From Pseudomaricurvus hydrocarbonicus (GTDB taxonomy: Bacteria; Pseudomonadota; Gammaproteobacteria; Pseudomonadales; Cellvibrionaceae): DNA of 64,000 nt. Below are positions 37,869 to 47,243 of the stretch, one piece after another. Position numbers and translations under genes: made by a program. The stretch lies in assembly GCF_011602365.1 (NCBI RefSeq), contig NZ_JAAONZ010000022.1, positions 1 through 64,000 on the forward strand. Direction: 5' to 3'. Under the pieces are notes generated by a model. The model had not been told where the DNA came from. It searched no databases and was given only the letters and a program-made list of their open reading frames with translations. How positions within the stretch are numbered: position 1 is the first letter of the stretch; each line of letters opens with the position of its first letter.

Positions 37869-38114
37869 ATGTCTTTTGATCGGAAAAAGCGCTTTATTGC
37901 CGGGGCTGTCTGCCCCAAGTGTTCGGAGATGGATAAGATCGTCGTGTACAACAAGGACGGTCAGGATTACCGCGAGTGTGTCAGTTGCGGCTTCTCCGAT
38001 GAGATGCATTTTGCTCCGAAAGCGCGCGAGCTGGAAACCCGGGTGAACAAAACAGACGACGAAAAGCAGGCGGAAGTTCAGGTCATTCAATTCCCACCCA
38101 CGTCCAGCCAATAG
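37869..38114 (+). CDS. yheV: YheV family zinc-ribbon protein
   Basis: This 81-residue protein has two CxxC pairs, VCPKC (residues 14-18 region) and ECVSC (about 37-41), separated by a short basic strand, making a single zinc ribbon. It matches the YheV family of small conserved gammaproteobacterial proteins whose function is unknown. A GTG two codons earlier could also serve as start; the ATG at 37869 gives the family N-terminus MSFDRKKRFIAGA. Confidence 0.85.
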   Translation: MSFDRKKRFIAGAVCPKCSEMDKIVVYNKDGQDYRECVSCGFSDEMHFAPKARELETRVNKTDDEKQAEVQVIQFPPTSSQ

Positions 38115-38211
38115 CAGGACTGTGGGTCGCATTGATGATGACGTTCGCGTTTTTTCGGGTTTTTTACACCTTTAACTCGGCCGGTGAAAACAGGCTGACG
38201 GTGTTAAAACA

Positions 38212-39006
38212 CTAATGCAGCGAGCCGGAGTGATGCGGCACGACTTTTTTTCTTTTTGCTTTGCCGGGTTTGATCTCGGCGGGTTGGTGCAGGGAGGCGT
38301 CAGTCGTTTCCAGTTCGGGCAACTGCGGGGTCGTTTCAGCGGTTTTGGGATCGCTGAAATCAAGGCGGATTTCCAGGTCCTTTGCCAGGCAGGGCCACTG
38401 TTCGAGTTCTTTGCGCCACCCGGATTGACGGTGCGTGTTCAGGTAGCGCTGGAAGTCGGCTTGTTCAAAGACTTTTTCTTTACTCATGCACAGCTCGACC
38501 GAATATTGCACGGCGAGATCCAGCTGGTTGGCAAAGGGTTCGCCAATGAGATGGTGCACGATTAAGTTTGAGCGGGTCATGTCCATCGGCGCCAGCGGGG
38601 TGCCGCAATGGGCGATAAAGCGGTCATTCACTTCTTCCATCAAACGATGGGCGAGATAGGCTTCATCCATTAAGGCGTCCATACCCAGATGCCCTTGCAT
38701 GAATTCAGGTGGGTGCAGAAAGTAATCTTTGGCGATGCGCAAAAACGTTTCGGCGTAGTCAAACACCTGGGCCTCGCTGGTCACGTGGGAAATGGCTTCC
38801 ACGAAATCCGGCACATGCTCGATATAGCGAGTAATGAAGTCAATCAGCGCGGCTTCCGCGTTGTCTTCGGGCAGGCGAATAGAACTGTGCAGTTGGGGAA
38901 TTTGATCCTGCAAGAGTCGGGACAGATGGCCAGTTTTGCTTTCGTGCAGCTTGGCCTGCTGGATGGTCTCTCGAATCGTTGTCACGTCTTTAATATCCAT
39001 GAACAT
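38212..39006 (-). CDS. Uncharacterised conserved protein
   Basis: I do not recognise this 264-residue protein. It has no signal peptide or membrane segment and looks mostly alpha-helical in residues 1-210, with many conserved-looking charged and aromatic positions (DYFLHPPEFMQGHLGMDALMDEA, then LMEEVNDRF). The last 50 residues are a Pro/Thr/Lys tail with PGKAKRKKVVPHH, probably disordered. The ATG at 39006 or the one two codons later may start it; neither has a good ribosome site. It stands between yheV and the MATE gene. Confidence 0.7.
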   Translation of the reverse strand: MFMDIKDVTTIRETIQQAKLHESKTGHLSRLLQDQIPQLHSSIRLPEDNAEAALIDFITRYIEHVPDFVEAISHVTSEAQVFDYAETFLRIAKDYFLHPPEFMQGHLGMDALMDEAYLAHRLMEEVNDRFIAHCGTPLAPMDMTRSNLIVHHLIGEPFANQLDLAVQYSVELCMSKEKVFEQADFQRYLNTHRQSGWRKELEQWPCLAKDLEIRLDFSDPKTAETTPQLPELETTDASLHQPAEIKPGKAKRKKVVPHHSGSLH

Positions 39007-39165
39007 CTTTATTCGCTGTGTAAGAAGTGTAGAAAAACTTATGCATCCCTGCCTGAAGTTATTGAGTGTTAAAGAAAAGATAATCTAAAAAAGAATAAAA
39101 ACAAGCCGGCCACCAGATCAAATTGTTATATGTTTTTTAAATTTTCACTTTTGTGGCAGTCGGTT

Positions 39166-40515
39166 TCAGTTGTGCGACAGCCGATTGCGGTTGTGCGACA
39201 AGAACTGGATCGTACACCAGCCCAAGCTGACGCCACGGGCAACATTAAACAGGGTAAACGCTATCCACAATCCGTTATTGTGCAGGGCCTGAGTGGCCCA
39301 CCAAACGGGGAAAAACACCAACACACAACAACCCAGCATGGCGTTTTGCATTGTTTTGGTGCGTCCAGTGCCGATAAAAATACCGTCCAGCCAAAATGCC
39401 CAGACACAGGCCAGGGGCAACACAATAACCCAATGATAAAATTCCGACAATATCTGCGCGACAGCCGCAATATCGGTAAATACCGGGATAATCAGGGTTT
39501 GTCCCAGGCTAAAGCTGAGCGACATGGCCATCGCGATCAACACACTCCAAAACCCGGTGGTGACCACAATCGCTTCCAGTCGCTGCGGGTTTTGTGCTCC
39601 GACGGCGTCACCTGCCAGCGCTTCCGAGGCGTGCGCAATGCCGTCGAGGCTGTAGGACGTGAGCATCAGCAATTGGAAAATAATGGCGTTGGCGGCGAGG
39701 ATGTCGTCACCCATTTGAGCCCCTTGGGCAGTAAAAAACGCGAAGGTCAGCAGCAAACAGAGGGTGCGAATGAACAAGTGGCGATTGATGGACAGCAGTT
39801 CCCGGTAGTCGTCGAGGTTGCAGGACAGGTAACGTGTAAACCGCCGGATCAGGGATGGGCTTGCGCGCAAGGCACAGCCTGCGGCGAGGACAAATCCCAG
39901 TGTGTCAGCGCACACGGTGGCCAGGGCGGCGCCATCGCTGTTGAGCTTCAGCCCCCAGATGAACACCATGTCGAGAATCACGTTGACCAGGTTGGTGGCG
40001 ACCATCACCAACAGCGGCACGCGGGTATTCTGGCGCCCGATAAACCAGCCGAGTATGACCATGGTGGTCAGCACGAACGGGGCACTGAGCAGGCGAATGT
40101 GGCTGTAACTGCGGGCTAGGGCTTCGGTGCTGGCCGAAGGTTCCATCCAGGTTAATGCGGTGTTGATGAGGGGCGTGCGAAACATCACCAACAGCAGCCC
40201 AAGCGCCAGCGCCAGCACGCCACTGCGCACCAACAGAGAGGCCATGGCGTGTTCATCGGGCTGCTTTTGGGCGCGGTGCTGGCCCTGTGCGCGAGCCGCT
40301 AAACTGGTGGTTCCCATGCGCAGAAAACCCATCGCCCAAAATACAATGGATAACAGGCTGGCACCCAATGCGACGGCACTGAGGTACACGGGGGAAGGCA
40401 AGTGGCCCAGAATCGCGGTGTCCACCAACCCCAGCAAAGGCACGGAAATATTACTTAATATCATGGGCCACGCCAGGGCCAGAACCGATTTATGGGGTAA
40501 CTTGCGGAAATTCAT
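39166..40515 (-). CDS. MATE family efflux transporter, DinF type
   Basis: This 449-residue protein has twelve hydrophobic segments in two halves of six, as in MATE multidrug/toxin exporters. ALAWPMILSNISVPLLGLVDTAILGHL is the conserved first helix pair, and GHLPSPVYLSAVALGASL follows; the pattern is closest to the DinF branch. Substrate unknown; such pumps use Na+ or H+. The frame extends 41 codons upstream, but MNFRKLPHKSVLAL is the likely start. It is divergent from the cox operon. Confidence 0.88.
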   Translation of the reverse strand: MNFRKLPHKSVLALAWPMILSNISVPLLGLVDTAILGHLPSPVYLSAVALGASLLSIVFWAMGFLRMGTTSLAARAQGQHRAQKQPDEHAMASLLVRSGVLALALGLLLVMFRTPLINTALTWMEPSASTEALARSYSHIRLLSAPFVLTTMVILGWFIGRQNTRVPLLVMVATNLVNVILDMVFIWGLKLNSDGAALATVCADTLGFVLAAGCALRASPSLIRRFTRYLSCNLDDYRELLSINRHLFIRTLCLLLTFAFFTAQGAQMGDDILAANAIIFQLLMLTSYSLDGIAHASEALAGDAVGAQNPQRLEAIVVTTGFWSVLIAMAMSLSFSLGQTLIIPVFTDIAAVAQILSEFYHWVIVLPLACVWAFWLDGIFIGTGRTKTMQNAMLGCCVLVFFPVWWATQALHNNGLWIAFTLFNVARGVSLGWCTIQFLSHNRNRLSHN

Positions 40516-40919
40516 GTCGCGTAACTTTGTCAGGAGGGCGGCAGCGTATTGTACTGAAATCTTCGCTAAGCAACTGAATTCAACAGAAATAATTAGAATT
40601 GTACAAAAAGTGGACAGAGCGAATCGAAATAAAAACATTGACTCTTGTTCACCGCTATGACTAACCTAAGGACGTTGTAGTTGCGACAATTTGCCGCATT
40701 TTTTGTTGGATGTACCTCCTGGACGTCGACAGTGTTGCTGGTATTCCCCGCTGTAAAAAAGCAGGTCGCGCTAGATGTATCAGTGTGAAAGGTTTTCCTG
40801 TGCCTTGATGCAAACAAGACAATTCGATAATGCCCAGGTGCCTGCGGTTGGGATTTGACCGCGTACACCAGCTCTCGTAGTAGAAGATAAAAACAATAGC
40901 TACACGGAGATGAAAGGCG

Positions 40920-42083
40920 ATGTTTATAAGAGAGAGACGGCTGTTCGCCTGTCTGCTTGTTCTCGTGACGGGGCTGGGATCCTCTGCCCTGGCTCTGGCT
41001 GATGAAATGGCTGAAGGTGTGGAGCGCTGGGGAGTCAATATGACCCAGGGTGTGACTCCCGTCAGTCGGGATGTTTACGGCCTCCACATGGATATTTTCT
41101 GGTGGTGCGTCGGCATTGGTGTCGTGGTCTTTGGGGTGATGTTCTACACCATGATCGTGCACCGCAAATCCAATGGCGCCAAGGCGTCCAATTTTCATGA
41201 AAGTACCACGCTGGAAATCCTCTGGACGGTGGTGCCCTTTCTGATCCTGATTGTGATGGCCATTCCGGCCACCAGTTCTCTGCTGAAAATCTACGACACT
41301 GACGAAGCCGACATGGACATCATGATCACCGGCTATCAGTGGAAATGGAAATACGAGTATCTGGGGCAGGAGGTCAGTTTCTTCAGTAACCTCAATACCC
41401 CGCTTGATCAGATTCAAAACCGCGCCCCCAAGGGACCCAATTACCTGCTGGAAGTGGATGAACCGCTGGTCATCCCGGTGAAGAAAAAGGTTCGTTTTCT
41501 GATCACCGCCAACGATGTGATTCACGCCTGGTGGGTGCCGGATCTGGCGGTCAAGCGCGATGCGGTGCCCGGCTATGTGAATGAATCCTGGGCGTACGTG
41601 GACGAGCCCGGTATCTATCGCGGCCAGTGTGCAGAATTGTGCGGTAAAGACCACGGTTTCATGCCGATCGTGGTCAAAGCCCTGCCGCAGGACGAATACG
41701 ATCAATGGCTTGACGAAAAACGCGAAGCCGCCGCCGCCATCAAGGCGCTGACCGAGAAAACCTTCGAGTTTGATGAGCTCTACGCTCAGGGAGAAAAAAT
41801 CTACAACTCGGTCTGTGCTGCGTGTCACCAGCCTGGTGGTGCCGGCATTCCCGGTACCTTTCCGGCGATCAAAGGCAGCCCGATTGCTACCGGCCCGATG
41901 CAGGCGCATCTGGAGATGGTGGTTCACGGCAGCAGCAAGAACCCCGCGATGCAGGCCTACGGTCCCCAGATTTCCGAAGTGGACATCGCCAGTGTCATTA
42001 CCTATCAACGCAACGCGTTTGGCAACAACATGGGCGACTCCGTTCAGCCCATTGATGTGCTCAAATTCAAACAAGGCAAATAG
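40920..42083 (+). CDS. ctaC: Cytochrome c oxidase subunit II with fused cytochrome c domain
   Basis: This 387-residue subunit accepts electrons into aa3/caa3-type oxidase. It has a signal peptide, two membrane helices (about residues 55-75 and 97-118), and the CuA domain with HAWWVPDL and CAELCGKDHGFM carrying the Cys, Cys, His and Met ligands. A C-terminal cytochrome c domain with CAACHQPGG (about residue 300) means the oxidase can take electrons through an attached heme c. It heads a nine-gene oxidase operon; a weak TTGACC (40855) precedes it. Confidence 0.97.
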   Translation: MFIRERRLFACLLVLVTGLGSSALALADEMAEGVERWGVNMTQGVTPVSRDVYGLHMDIFWWCVGIGVVVFGVMFYTMIVHRKSNGAKASNFHESTTLEILWTVVPFLILIVMAIPATSSLLKIYDTDEADMDIMITGYQWKWKYEYLGQEVSFFSNLNTPLDQIQNRAPKGPNYLLEVDEPLVIPVKKKVRFLITANDVIHAWWVPDLAVKRDAVPGYVNESWAYVDEPGIYRGQCAELCGKDHGFMPIVVKALPQDEYDQWLDEKREAAAAIKALTEKTFEFDELYAQGEKIYNSVCAACHQPGGAGIPGTFPAIKGSPIATGPMQAHLEMVVHGSSKNPAMQAYGPQISEVDIASVITYQRNAFGNNMGDSVQPIDVLKFKQGK

Positions 42084-42095
42084 GGAGGGTAAACA

Positions 42096-43646
42096 ATGGC
42101 TCACGGTCCTGCGAAAGGTATAAGCCGGTGGTTGTTTACCACCAACCACAAAGATATTGGCACCATGTATCTGTGGTTCAGTTTTGCGATGTTTTTATTG
42201 GGTGGCGTTTTTGCGCTGGTCATTCGCGCGGAATTGTTTGAACCGGGTCTGCAGATTGTCGAACCGGCATTTTTTAATCAGATGACCACCATGCATGGCC
42301 TGGTGATGGTGTTCGGGGCGGTGATGCCGGCCTTTGTGGGGCTGGCCAACTGGCTGATCCCGATGATGATTGGCGCACCGGACATGGCGTTGCCGCGGAT
42401 GAATAACTGGAGTTTCTGGATTCTGCCGTTTGCGTTTGCCATGCTCGCCTCCACGCTGTTGATGGAGGGCGGGGCGCCCAACTTCGGCTGGACTTTCTAC
42501 GCGCCATTGTCCACCACCTACGCGCCGCCGAGTGTGACCTTCTTTATTTTTGCGGTGCACATCATGGGGGCCAGTTCGATCATGGGGGCGATTAATATCA
42601 TCGCCACCATTCTGAATATGCGCGCTCCGGGCATGACGCTGATGAAAATGCCGCTGTTTGTCTGGACCTGGTTGATTACCGCCTATCTGTTGATTGCGGT
42701 GATGCCGGTACTGGCGGGTGTGGTCACCATGATGTTGATGGACATCCACTTCAACACCAGTTTCTTTGATGCCGCCGGTGGCGGTGATCCGGTGTTGTTC
42801 CAGCATGTGTTCTGGTTCTTTGGTCACCCGGAAGTGTATATCATGATTTTGCCGGCCTTTGGCGTGGTAAGTCAGATCATTCCGACCTTTGCCCGTAAAC
42901 CCCTGTTTGGCTATGCCTCCATGGTGTACGCCACCAGCTCCATCGCGTTTCTGAGTTTCATTGTGTGGGCGCACCACATGTTCACCGTGGGCATGCCAGT
43001 GGCCGGTGAGCTGTTCTTTATGTACGCCACTATGCTGATTGCGGTACCGACGGGGGTGAAGGTGTTCAATTGGATCACCACCATGTTCCGCGGTTCCATG
43101 ACCTTTGAAACCCCCATGCTGTTCTCGGTGGCGTTTGTGATTCTGTTTACCATCGGCGGCTTCTCAGGGCTGATGCTGGCGATTGCGCCGGCGGATTTCC
43201 AGTACCACGACACCTACTTTGTGGTGGCGCACTTTCACTATGTGCTGGTGCCAGGCGCGATCTTCTCGATCACGGCGGCGGTGTATTACTGGCTGCCAAA
43301 GTGGTGCGGCAACATGTACAACGAGACCATGGGCAAGACCCATTTCTGGATGGCGTTTATCGGCCTGAACCTGACCTTCTTCCCCATGCATTTTGTCGGG
43401 TTGGCGGGCATGCCGCGGCGCATTCCGGATTACGCGTTGCAGTTTGCCGACTTCAACATGATCGCCAGCATGGGGGCCTTCCTGTTTGGTGCGGCCCAGA
43501 TTCTGTTTTTGTTTAATGTGATTGCCACCATTCGCGGCGGTAAAAAGGCCACCGATGAAGTGTGGGAAAACCCGGAGGGTCTGGAGTGGACGGTACCGTC
43601 TCCAGCCCCCTACCACACTTTTTCTGTGCCACCGGAAGTGAAGTAG
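42096..43646 (+). CDS. ctaD: Cytochrome c oxidase subunit I
   Basis: This 516-residue catalytic subunit holds heme a and the heme a3/CuB centre and pumps protons. It has twelve membrane helices and the ligands in MTTMHGLVMVF, HPEVYIMILPAFG (His cross-linked Tyr), VWAHHMFTVG and FHYVLVPGA. It starts 12 bp after the subunit II stop with GGAGG upstream. Confidence 0.98.
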   Translation: MAHGPAKGISRWLFTTNHKDIGTMYLWFSFAMFLLGGVFALVIRAELFEPGLQIVEPAFFNQMTTMHGLVMVFGAVMPAFVGLANWLIPMMIGAPDMALPRMNNWSFWILPFAFAMLASTLLMEGGAPNFGWTFYAPLSTTYAPPSVTFFIFAVHIMGASSIMGAINIIATILNMRAPGMTLMKMPLFVWTWLITAYLLIAVMPVLAGVVTMMLMDIHFNTSFFDAAGGGDPVLFQHVFWFFGHPEVYIMILPAFGVVSQIIPTFARKPLFGYASMVYATSSIAFLSFIVWAHHMFTVGMPVAGELFFMYATMLIAVPTGVKVFNWITTMFRGSMTFETPMLFSVAFVILFTIGGFSGLMLAIAPADFQYHDTYFVVAHFHYVLVPGAIFSITAAVYYWLPKWCGNMYNETMGKTHFWMAFIGLNLTFFPMHFVGLAGMPRRIPDYALQFADFNMIASMGAFLFGAAQILFLFNVIATIRGGKKATDEVWENPEGLEWTVPSPAPYHTFSVPPEVK

Positions 43647-43797
43647 TCATCGACTGCCTCCACTGGCAGCAACGCCTGCCAAACGGGAAGCACTGCAAAA
43701 GTTTAACGTGGCGCCAGAATTGTAAGCACGATAAAAAGCTCAAAGCACGGTAAAAGTTGATAGAACTGAAATAACGGAAAGAGTGGCGGCAGGTGTT

Positions 43798-44445
43798 ATG
43801 ACGGACTCAACGCAAAATTCAACGCGGATCATCACCCTCAAATTGTTGGCTGTGGTGGTGGCCATGTTTGTGTTTGCGATTTACGTCATGCCGCCGCTGT
43901 ATAACCTGTTTTGTGATATCACCGGATTGAACGGCAAAACCGGCGGCCGTTACCAGCCGACCGAGATTGTTGTCGACACCAGCCGACAGGTGACGGTTCA
44001 GTTTCTGGCAACCAACAACGAAAACATGCCGTGGCGTTTTCAGCCGGTATTGCAAAGTGTCAAAGTGCATCCGGGTGAAGAAGTGGAAATTCGCTACTAC
44101 GCGCAAAACCCGACCAGCAGAGATATGGTGGCCCAGGCGGTTCCCAGTTTGGTGCCCTTTAAAGCCACGGATTATTTTCACAAAACCGAATGTTTTTGCT
44201 TTAACCAGCAGCCGTTGGCCGCTGGCAGCAGTGCTGAATTGCCATTGCGGTTTATTGTCGACCAGGACATTCCCGATCAACTGCACACGATCACCTTGTC
44301 CTATACGCTGTTTGATATCACTGGCAAGTTTGGCGCTGATGAAGGAGCCGTGTCCGCGCTTGTTGAGCCGGATACAGCCACCGTCGAGAACACCGCATTA
44401 GCGATGAACAGGTTTGCAAACGAGCCAGCTGTTTCTGGTTTGTAG
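43798..44445 (+). CDS. ctaG: Cytochrome c oxidase assembly protein Cox11/CtaG
   Basis: This 215-residue protein delivers copper to the CuB site of subunit I. One N-terminal membrane helix (about residues 12-32) anchors a periplasmic Ig-like domain with the copper motif ECFCFNQQPL (CxC). The start is the ATG at 43798, five codons into the open frame, just before TDSTQNS. The 150 bp gap after ctaD shows no gene. Confidence 0.95.
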   Translation: MTDSTQNSTRIITLKLLAVVVAMFVFAIYVMPPLYNLFCDITGLNGKTGGRYQPTEIVVDTSRQVTVQFLATNNENMPWRFQPVLQSVKVHPGEEVEIRYYAQNPTSRDMVAQAVPSLVPFKATDYFHKTECFCFNQQPLAAGSSAELPLRFIVDQDIPDQLHTITLSYTLFDITGKFGADEGAVSALVEPDTATVENTALAMNRFANEPAVSGL

Positions 44446-44519
44446 TTTGTTTTTTAAATAGAGAGTCATGGAATTTAACCGCAAGAACACCCAATAAAAA
44501 CGTAAGGCGGGGTAGCAAC

Positions 44520-45437
44520 ATGTCAAGTGAAGGAAGTTATTACGTACCAGCGCAAAGTAAGCTGCCGATCTTTGCATCGCTGGGGCTGTTTTTAACCGTG
44601 TTTGGTGCCGCTAATTGGCTCAATGGAAACGACACGGGACCCACTATTTTATTTTGTGGCGGTTTGCTTTTCGCGTTTGTATTGTGGCAGTGGTTTTCTG
44701 CCGTCATCACTGAAAATCTTCAGGGTATGAACAGCGACCAGCTAAAGCGTTCTTACGTCTGGGGCATGGGCTGGTTTATTTTCAGTGAAGTGATGTTTTT
44801 TGCCGCCTTTTTTGGGGCACTGTTTTACATCCGCAACTTTGCCATTCCCTGGTTGGGGGGCGAAGGCGACAAAGGCATTGCCAATGAATTTTTATGGCAG
44901 GGCTTTGAGGCAACCTGGCCGTTGATGACCACGCCGGACATGGCGGTAAACGGCGATGCCGCCAAGGTATTGGGGCCAGAACAAAGTATGAGCTTTGGCA
45001 CCGTTGACTCTATTTGGAGCTGGCTGCCGTTCTGGAATACGATGGTGTTGATGACGTCTTCCGTGACGGTGCACATGGCGCATTCTGCACTGAAAAATGC
45101 CAACCGCAAAGGCTTTAACATTTGGCTGGGGATAACAGTCGCGCTGGGTTTTATCTTTTTGGTGTTGCAGGTAGAAGAATACATGGAGGCCTATTTGCAT
45201 ATGGGCTTAACCTTGGAGAGCGGTGCTTATGGCACCACCTTCTTTATGTTGACCGGGTTCCACGGCGCGCACGTGACTTTGGGCACCTTTATGTTGCTGG
45301 TGATGTTTTTACGTTCGGTCATCAAAGGTCATTTCAAGCACGAAGATTGTTTTGGTTTCGAAGCGGCCAGTTGGTACTGGCACTTTGTCGACGTCGTGTG
45401 GGTTGGCTTATTTATTTTTGTGTACGTGCTGGGATAG
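44520..45437 (+). CDS. ctaE: Cytochrome c oxidase subunit III
   Basis: This 305-residue membrane subunit has seven helices and stabilises subunit I during proton uptake. Conserved features are WGMGWFIFSEVMFF, GFHGAHVTLG and the C-terminal WHFVDVVWVGLFI. The insert between helices 3 and 4 is long, as in related gammaproteobacteria. GGGG lies before the ATG. Confidence 0.97.
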   Translation: MSSEGSYYVPAQSKLPIFASLGLFLTVFGAANWLNGNDTGPTILFCGGLLFAFVLWQWFSAVITENLQGMNSDQLKRSYVWGMGWFIFSEVMFFAAFFGALFYIRNFAIPWLGGEGDKGIANEFLWQGFEATWPLMTTPDMAVNGDAAKVLGPEQSMSFGTVDSIWSWLPFWNTMVLMTSSVTVHMAHSALKNANRKGFNIWLGITVALGFIFLVLQVEEYMEAYLHMGLTLESGAYGTTFFMLTGFHGAHVTLGTFMLLVMFLRSVIKGHFKHEDCFGFEAASWYWHFVDVVWVGLFIFVYVLG

Positions 45438-45476
45438 ATCCCAGTCCTCGTGTTTAAGACGTGTTGGCGTTAACGT

Positions 45477-45719
45477 TTATGGGCGGCCCTGCTCTATCAT
45501 GGGGCCTTTATCCCAGGGAGCTGAACTGCCGAGCTGGCCGGTGGAAAACCCATAAAAAATACACAGTAACAGTAGGCCGGCGAGGGTGACACGAATACCG
45601 AGCGCGTAAAGTGTGCGCTTGGAGCGAGAACCCATATCCTTTAAGAGAAACACCAGGGCACTGCTTAAGCTAATGAGTACCGCGATAAATAAAAACACAA
45701 TAAGTACTTTTAGCCACAT
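45477..45719 (-). CDS. DUF2909 twin-helix membrane protein
   Basis: This 80-residue protein has two membrane helices (about residues 3-27 and 41-62) and matches the small DUF2909 family, which is regularly found inside cox operons. It is on the opposite strand to the rest of the operon. CAGGA precedes the ATG. A role in oxidase assembly is suggested by context only. Confidence 0.8.
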   Translation of the reverse strand: MWLKVLIVFLFIAVLISLSSALVFLLKDMGSRSKRTLYALGIRVTLAGLLLLCIFYGFSTGQLGSSAPWDKGPMIEQGRP

Positions 45720-45813
45720 GATCAGATTTCCTGTTTGAGTTTATGGTTGCGAGTTACGCATGATTCAGTGACAGTAGCGATAGACTCGGCGACTGTGATG
45801 TATAAGGTGTAAA

Positions 45814-46602
45814 ATGGAAGCCAAACCCCGGTCTTCAACAAAATTCAGTGTAACACTAAGAATAAACTGGAAGTTACTGCTTGCCGGGCTGTTTTTACTG
45901 CCAATGCTGATTCGCCTGGGGTTTTGGCAATTGGAACGGGGGGAAGAAAAACGGCTTTTGCAAGCGGACATTCAACAGCAACAGGCCTTGCCCGCGCTGC
46001 CCACACCAGATTTTTCTCAGCTGCAGTCCATCGACCGGTTACGTTATCGGTTCATCGAAACCACCGGTCATTTCGATCCCAGCCGCTACTGGCTGGTTGA
46101 CAACAAGGTACTCCAGGGCAAGGTCGGTTACGAAGTGATCGCGCCTTTTGTCGACATTCACGGGGCGGTGTTGCTGGTGAACCGGGGCTGGATAGAAGCC
46201 CCGCCATTGCGGGAACACTTGCCGGCGGTTACGATCCCCAAAGGTCTGTTGTCGGTGCGCGGGCGGCTCAATCTGGCTGAGCCCAACAGCATGATTCGCG
46301 AAGTCGAACAACAGAGCGACCAGTGGCCAATCCGCATCCAGCAACTGAATATCCCTCGGGCAGAGCAGCAACTGGGGCGCGAAGTGTTTGACTGGGCGCT
46401 GCAGCTCCAGCCCGACTCGCCCGCTGCTTTGACCGTGATGTGGCGGGATGTCAATGTCAGTGTTGCAAAACACCAGGGCTATGCGCTGCAGTGGTTTGCC
46501 ATGTCAGGGGCACTGCTGATTGCGTTGCTGTTTGCCAACACCAACTTGAGTGACATATTTTCCAACAATAATAAAAGCGGGGCAGTCTTTCATGAACGCT
46601 GA
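45814..46602 (+). CDS. SURF1 family oxidase assembly protein
   Basis: This 262-residue protein has SURF1 topology: one helix at each end (about residues 22-40 and 228-248) with a periplasmic domain between. Signature segments are LGFWQLERGEEK near the start and WLVDNKVLQGKVGYEVIAPF, ending in HQGYALQWFAMS. SURF1 proteins help insert heme a. The stop overlaps the start of the next gene by 11 bp. Confidence 0.93.
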   Translation: MEAKPRSSTKFSVTLRINWKLLLAGLFLLPMLIRLGFWQLERGEEKRLLQADIQQQQALPALPTPDFSQLQSIDRLRYRFIETTGHFDPSRYWLVDNKVLQGKVGYEVIAPFVDIHGAVLLVNRGWIEAPPLREHLPAVTIPKGLLSVRGRLNLAEPNSMIREVEQQSDQWPIRIQQLNIPRAEQQLGREVFDWALQLQPDSPAALTVMWRDVNVSVAKHQGYALQWFAMSGALLIALLFANTNLSDIFSNNNKSGAVFHER

Positions 46603-47233
46603 AACCAGTACAGATCTCAACTCATCCTCCACCTTTACGCCAAAGGACAAACGCTGGTCGAGCTGGCTGTTGCTGGCAGCCATTGGTCTGCCGATGGTCA
46701 TGGCCTATGTGGTGTTCAGCACCGGGGTCGGGATGCCCACCGGGACCGTCAACAAGGGCGATTTGTTGTTGCCGGTCACACCGCTCACAGACATCAACAT
46801 TACCCTGGAAAATGGCCAGCCGCTGGCCTTGCTGGAGGGCAAAAAAAAATGGCGCTGGCTGATTGTTGGAGACAACAATTGTGCCAAGGCTTGCCAGGAA
46901 AATCTCTACCTGTCGCGTCAGGTGCATATACGACTGGGGGATAAAGCGGTGCGGTTGGAGCGACTGTACCTGAACACGGACACTGCGTATTCGGCGGACT
47001 TTGCACAGCAATTGCGTCAGCAGCACCCGCGCCTGGTCATGGCTCATGTGAATGCCGATGAGTGGCAACAGCTTTTGCAGCAGAGCAACGCTGCGGACCT
47101 GGCTTTGGACGGTACGCATCTGTACGTGGTGGATCAGCAAGGGTTTGCAATGATGACCTATAATGCCAGCCATGAGGGCAGTGATCTGCTGGATGACATC
47201 AAACGCTTGTTGAAATATTCCTACGAAGACTGA
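46592..47233 (+). CDS. Sco-like membrane protein in cox operon, copper His apparently missing
   Basis: This 213-residue protein has one N-terminal membrane helix (about residues 24-44) and a periplasmic thioredoxin-like domain. KKWRWLIVGDNNCAKAC matches the position of the Sco signature WSLMFFGFTACPDVC and keeps the CxxxC pair. In Sco proteins a His downstream completes the copper site (VDHSAN); here the aligned segment is LDGTHLYVVDQQG, with Asp in the His position and a His three residues later. It overlaps SURF1 and lies just before ctaA. It probably acts in copper or redox handling during oxidase assembly; exact role is unknown. Confidence 0.7.
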   Translation: MNAETSTDLNSSSTFTPKDKRWSSWLLLAAIGLPMVMAYVVFSTGVGMPTGTVNKGDLLLPVTPLTDINITLENGQPLALLEGKKKWRWLIVGDNNCAKACQENLYLSRQVHIRLGDKAVRLERLYLNTDTAYSADFAQQLRQQHPRLVMAHVNADEWQQLLQQSNAADLALDGTHLYVVDQQGFAMMTYNASHEGSDLLDDIKRLLKYSYED

Positions 47234-47243
47234 GGAGGTTGGC

